Assembly (NCBI GenBank): GCA_937916005.1
Contig: CALGIA010000317.1
Coordinates: 1 to 14,550 of the forward strand
From: an uncultured Rhodospirillaceae bacterium
GTDB taxonomy: Bacteria; Pseudomonadota; Alphaproteobacteria; MPNO01
Length of the DNA: 14,550 nucleotides
Reading direction: 5' to 3'
This document shows, one piece after another, positions 14,483-14,550 of the stretch (the first letter of the stretch is position 1; each line of letters starts with the position of its first letter). The notes beneath the pieces were generated by a model. It saw nothing but the letters and a program-made list of their open reading frames with translations, was not told where the DNA came from and did no database searches. The translations under genes and the position numbers were made by a program.

Positions 14483-14550
14483 ACAACATTGGCCGCGAGT
14501 TATTGCCAAAAGTGGTGTTTTGACTCCTGAATCAAGCGGCAACCAGATCG

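Noticed and set aside
14475..14550. Short edge open frames: plus-strand from ATG 14475, and minus-strand ending at a TGA at 14532-14534 (last residues DLVAA)
   Set aside because: Each is too short to judge. The plus-strand ATG has no ribosome site and lies in the inverted repeat. The minus-strand stop could end a real gene to the right, but only five codons are visible.

Overview
This GC-rich window looks like part of an alphaproteobacterial chromosome, probably from a Rhodospirillales-like lineage. That placement is an inference from base composition, codon use and the style of the histidine-kinase core. Most of it is a catabolic accessory locus of full-length oxidative and hydrolytic enzymes. 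No rRNA, tRNA, CRISPR array, phage gene or recognisable transposase is visible.

Layout, left to right. (1) 1-546, minus: the first 182 residues of a Gfo/Idh/MocA NAD(P)-dependent oxidoreductase that runs off the left edge. Its upstream region holds two A+T-rich palindromes. (2) 747-3239, minus: an orphan membrane sensor histidine kinase with a periplasmic sensor and three PAS domains. (3) 3424-9134, minus: an apparent four-gene operon read leftward as hyuA, hyuB, a Rieske oxygenase and a haem-oxygenase-fold protein. The last has a set of residues like those of the diiron HDO enzymes. hyuA and hyuB overlap by one base. (4) 9147-9251: a short divergent promoter region with a good sigma-70-like box facing right. 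(5) 9252-13170, plus: an operon with a molybdenum-hydroxylase large subunit (xanthine dehydrogenase/CoxL type), a periplasmic-binding-protein-like protein without a signal peptide, and a crotonase-family protein. (6) 13203-14405, minus: a flavoprotein monooxygenase that fits 3-hydroxybenzoate 6-hydroxylase well. A near-perfect 27-bp inverted repeat sits 18 bp upstream of its start codon.

How the genes may work together (inference). A molybdenum hydroxylase can insert water-derived oxygen next to a ring nitrogen to give a lactam. ATP-dependent HyuA/HyuB enzymes open lactams, hydantoins and 5-oxoproline. The two are divergently transcribed from one 105-bp region, which suggests shared control. 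The Rieske oxygenase, HDO-like protein, crotonase homologue and hydroxybenzoate-type monooxygenase would then act on ring or side-chain intermediates. This suggests degradation of an N-heterocyclic or aromatic compound, but the substrate cannot be read from the sequence. Missing partners are notable: no FAD or 2Fe-2S subunits for the molybdenum enzyme, no Rieske reductase, no gentisate dioxygenase, no response regulator and no transporter permease are present.
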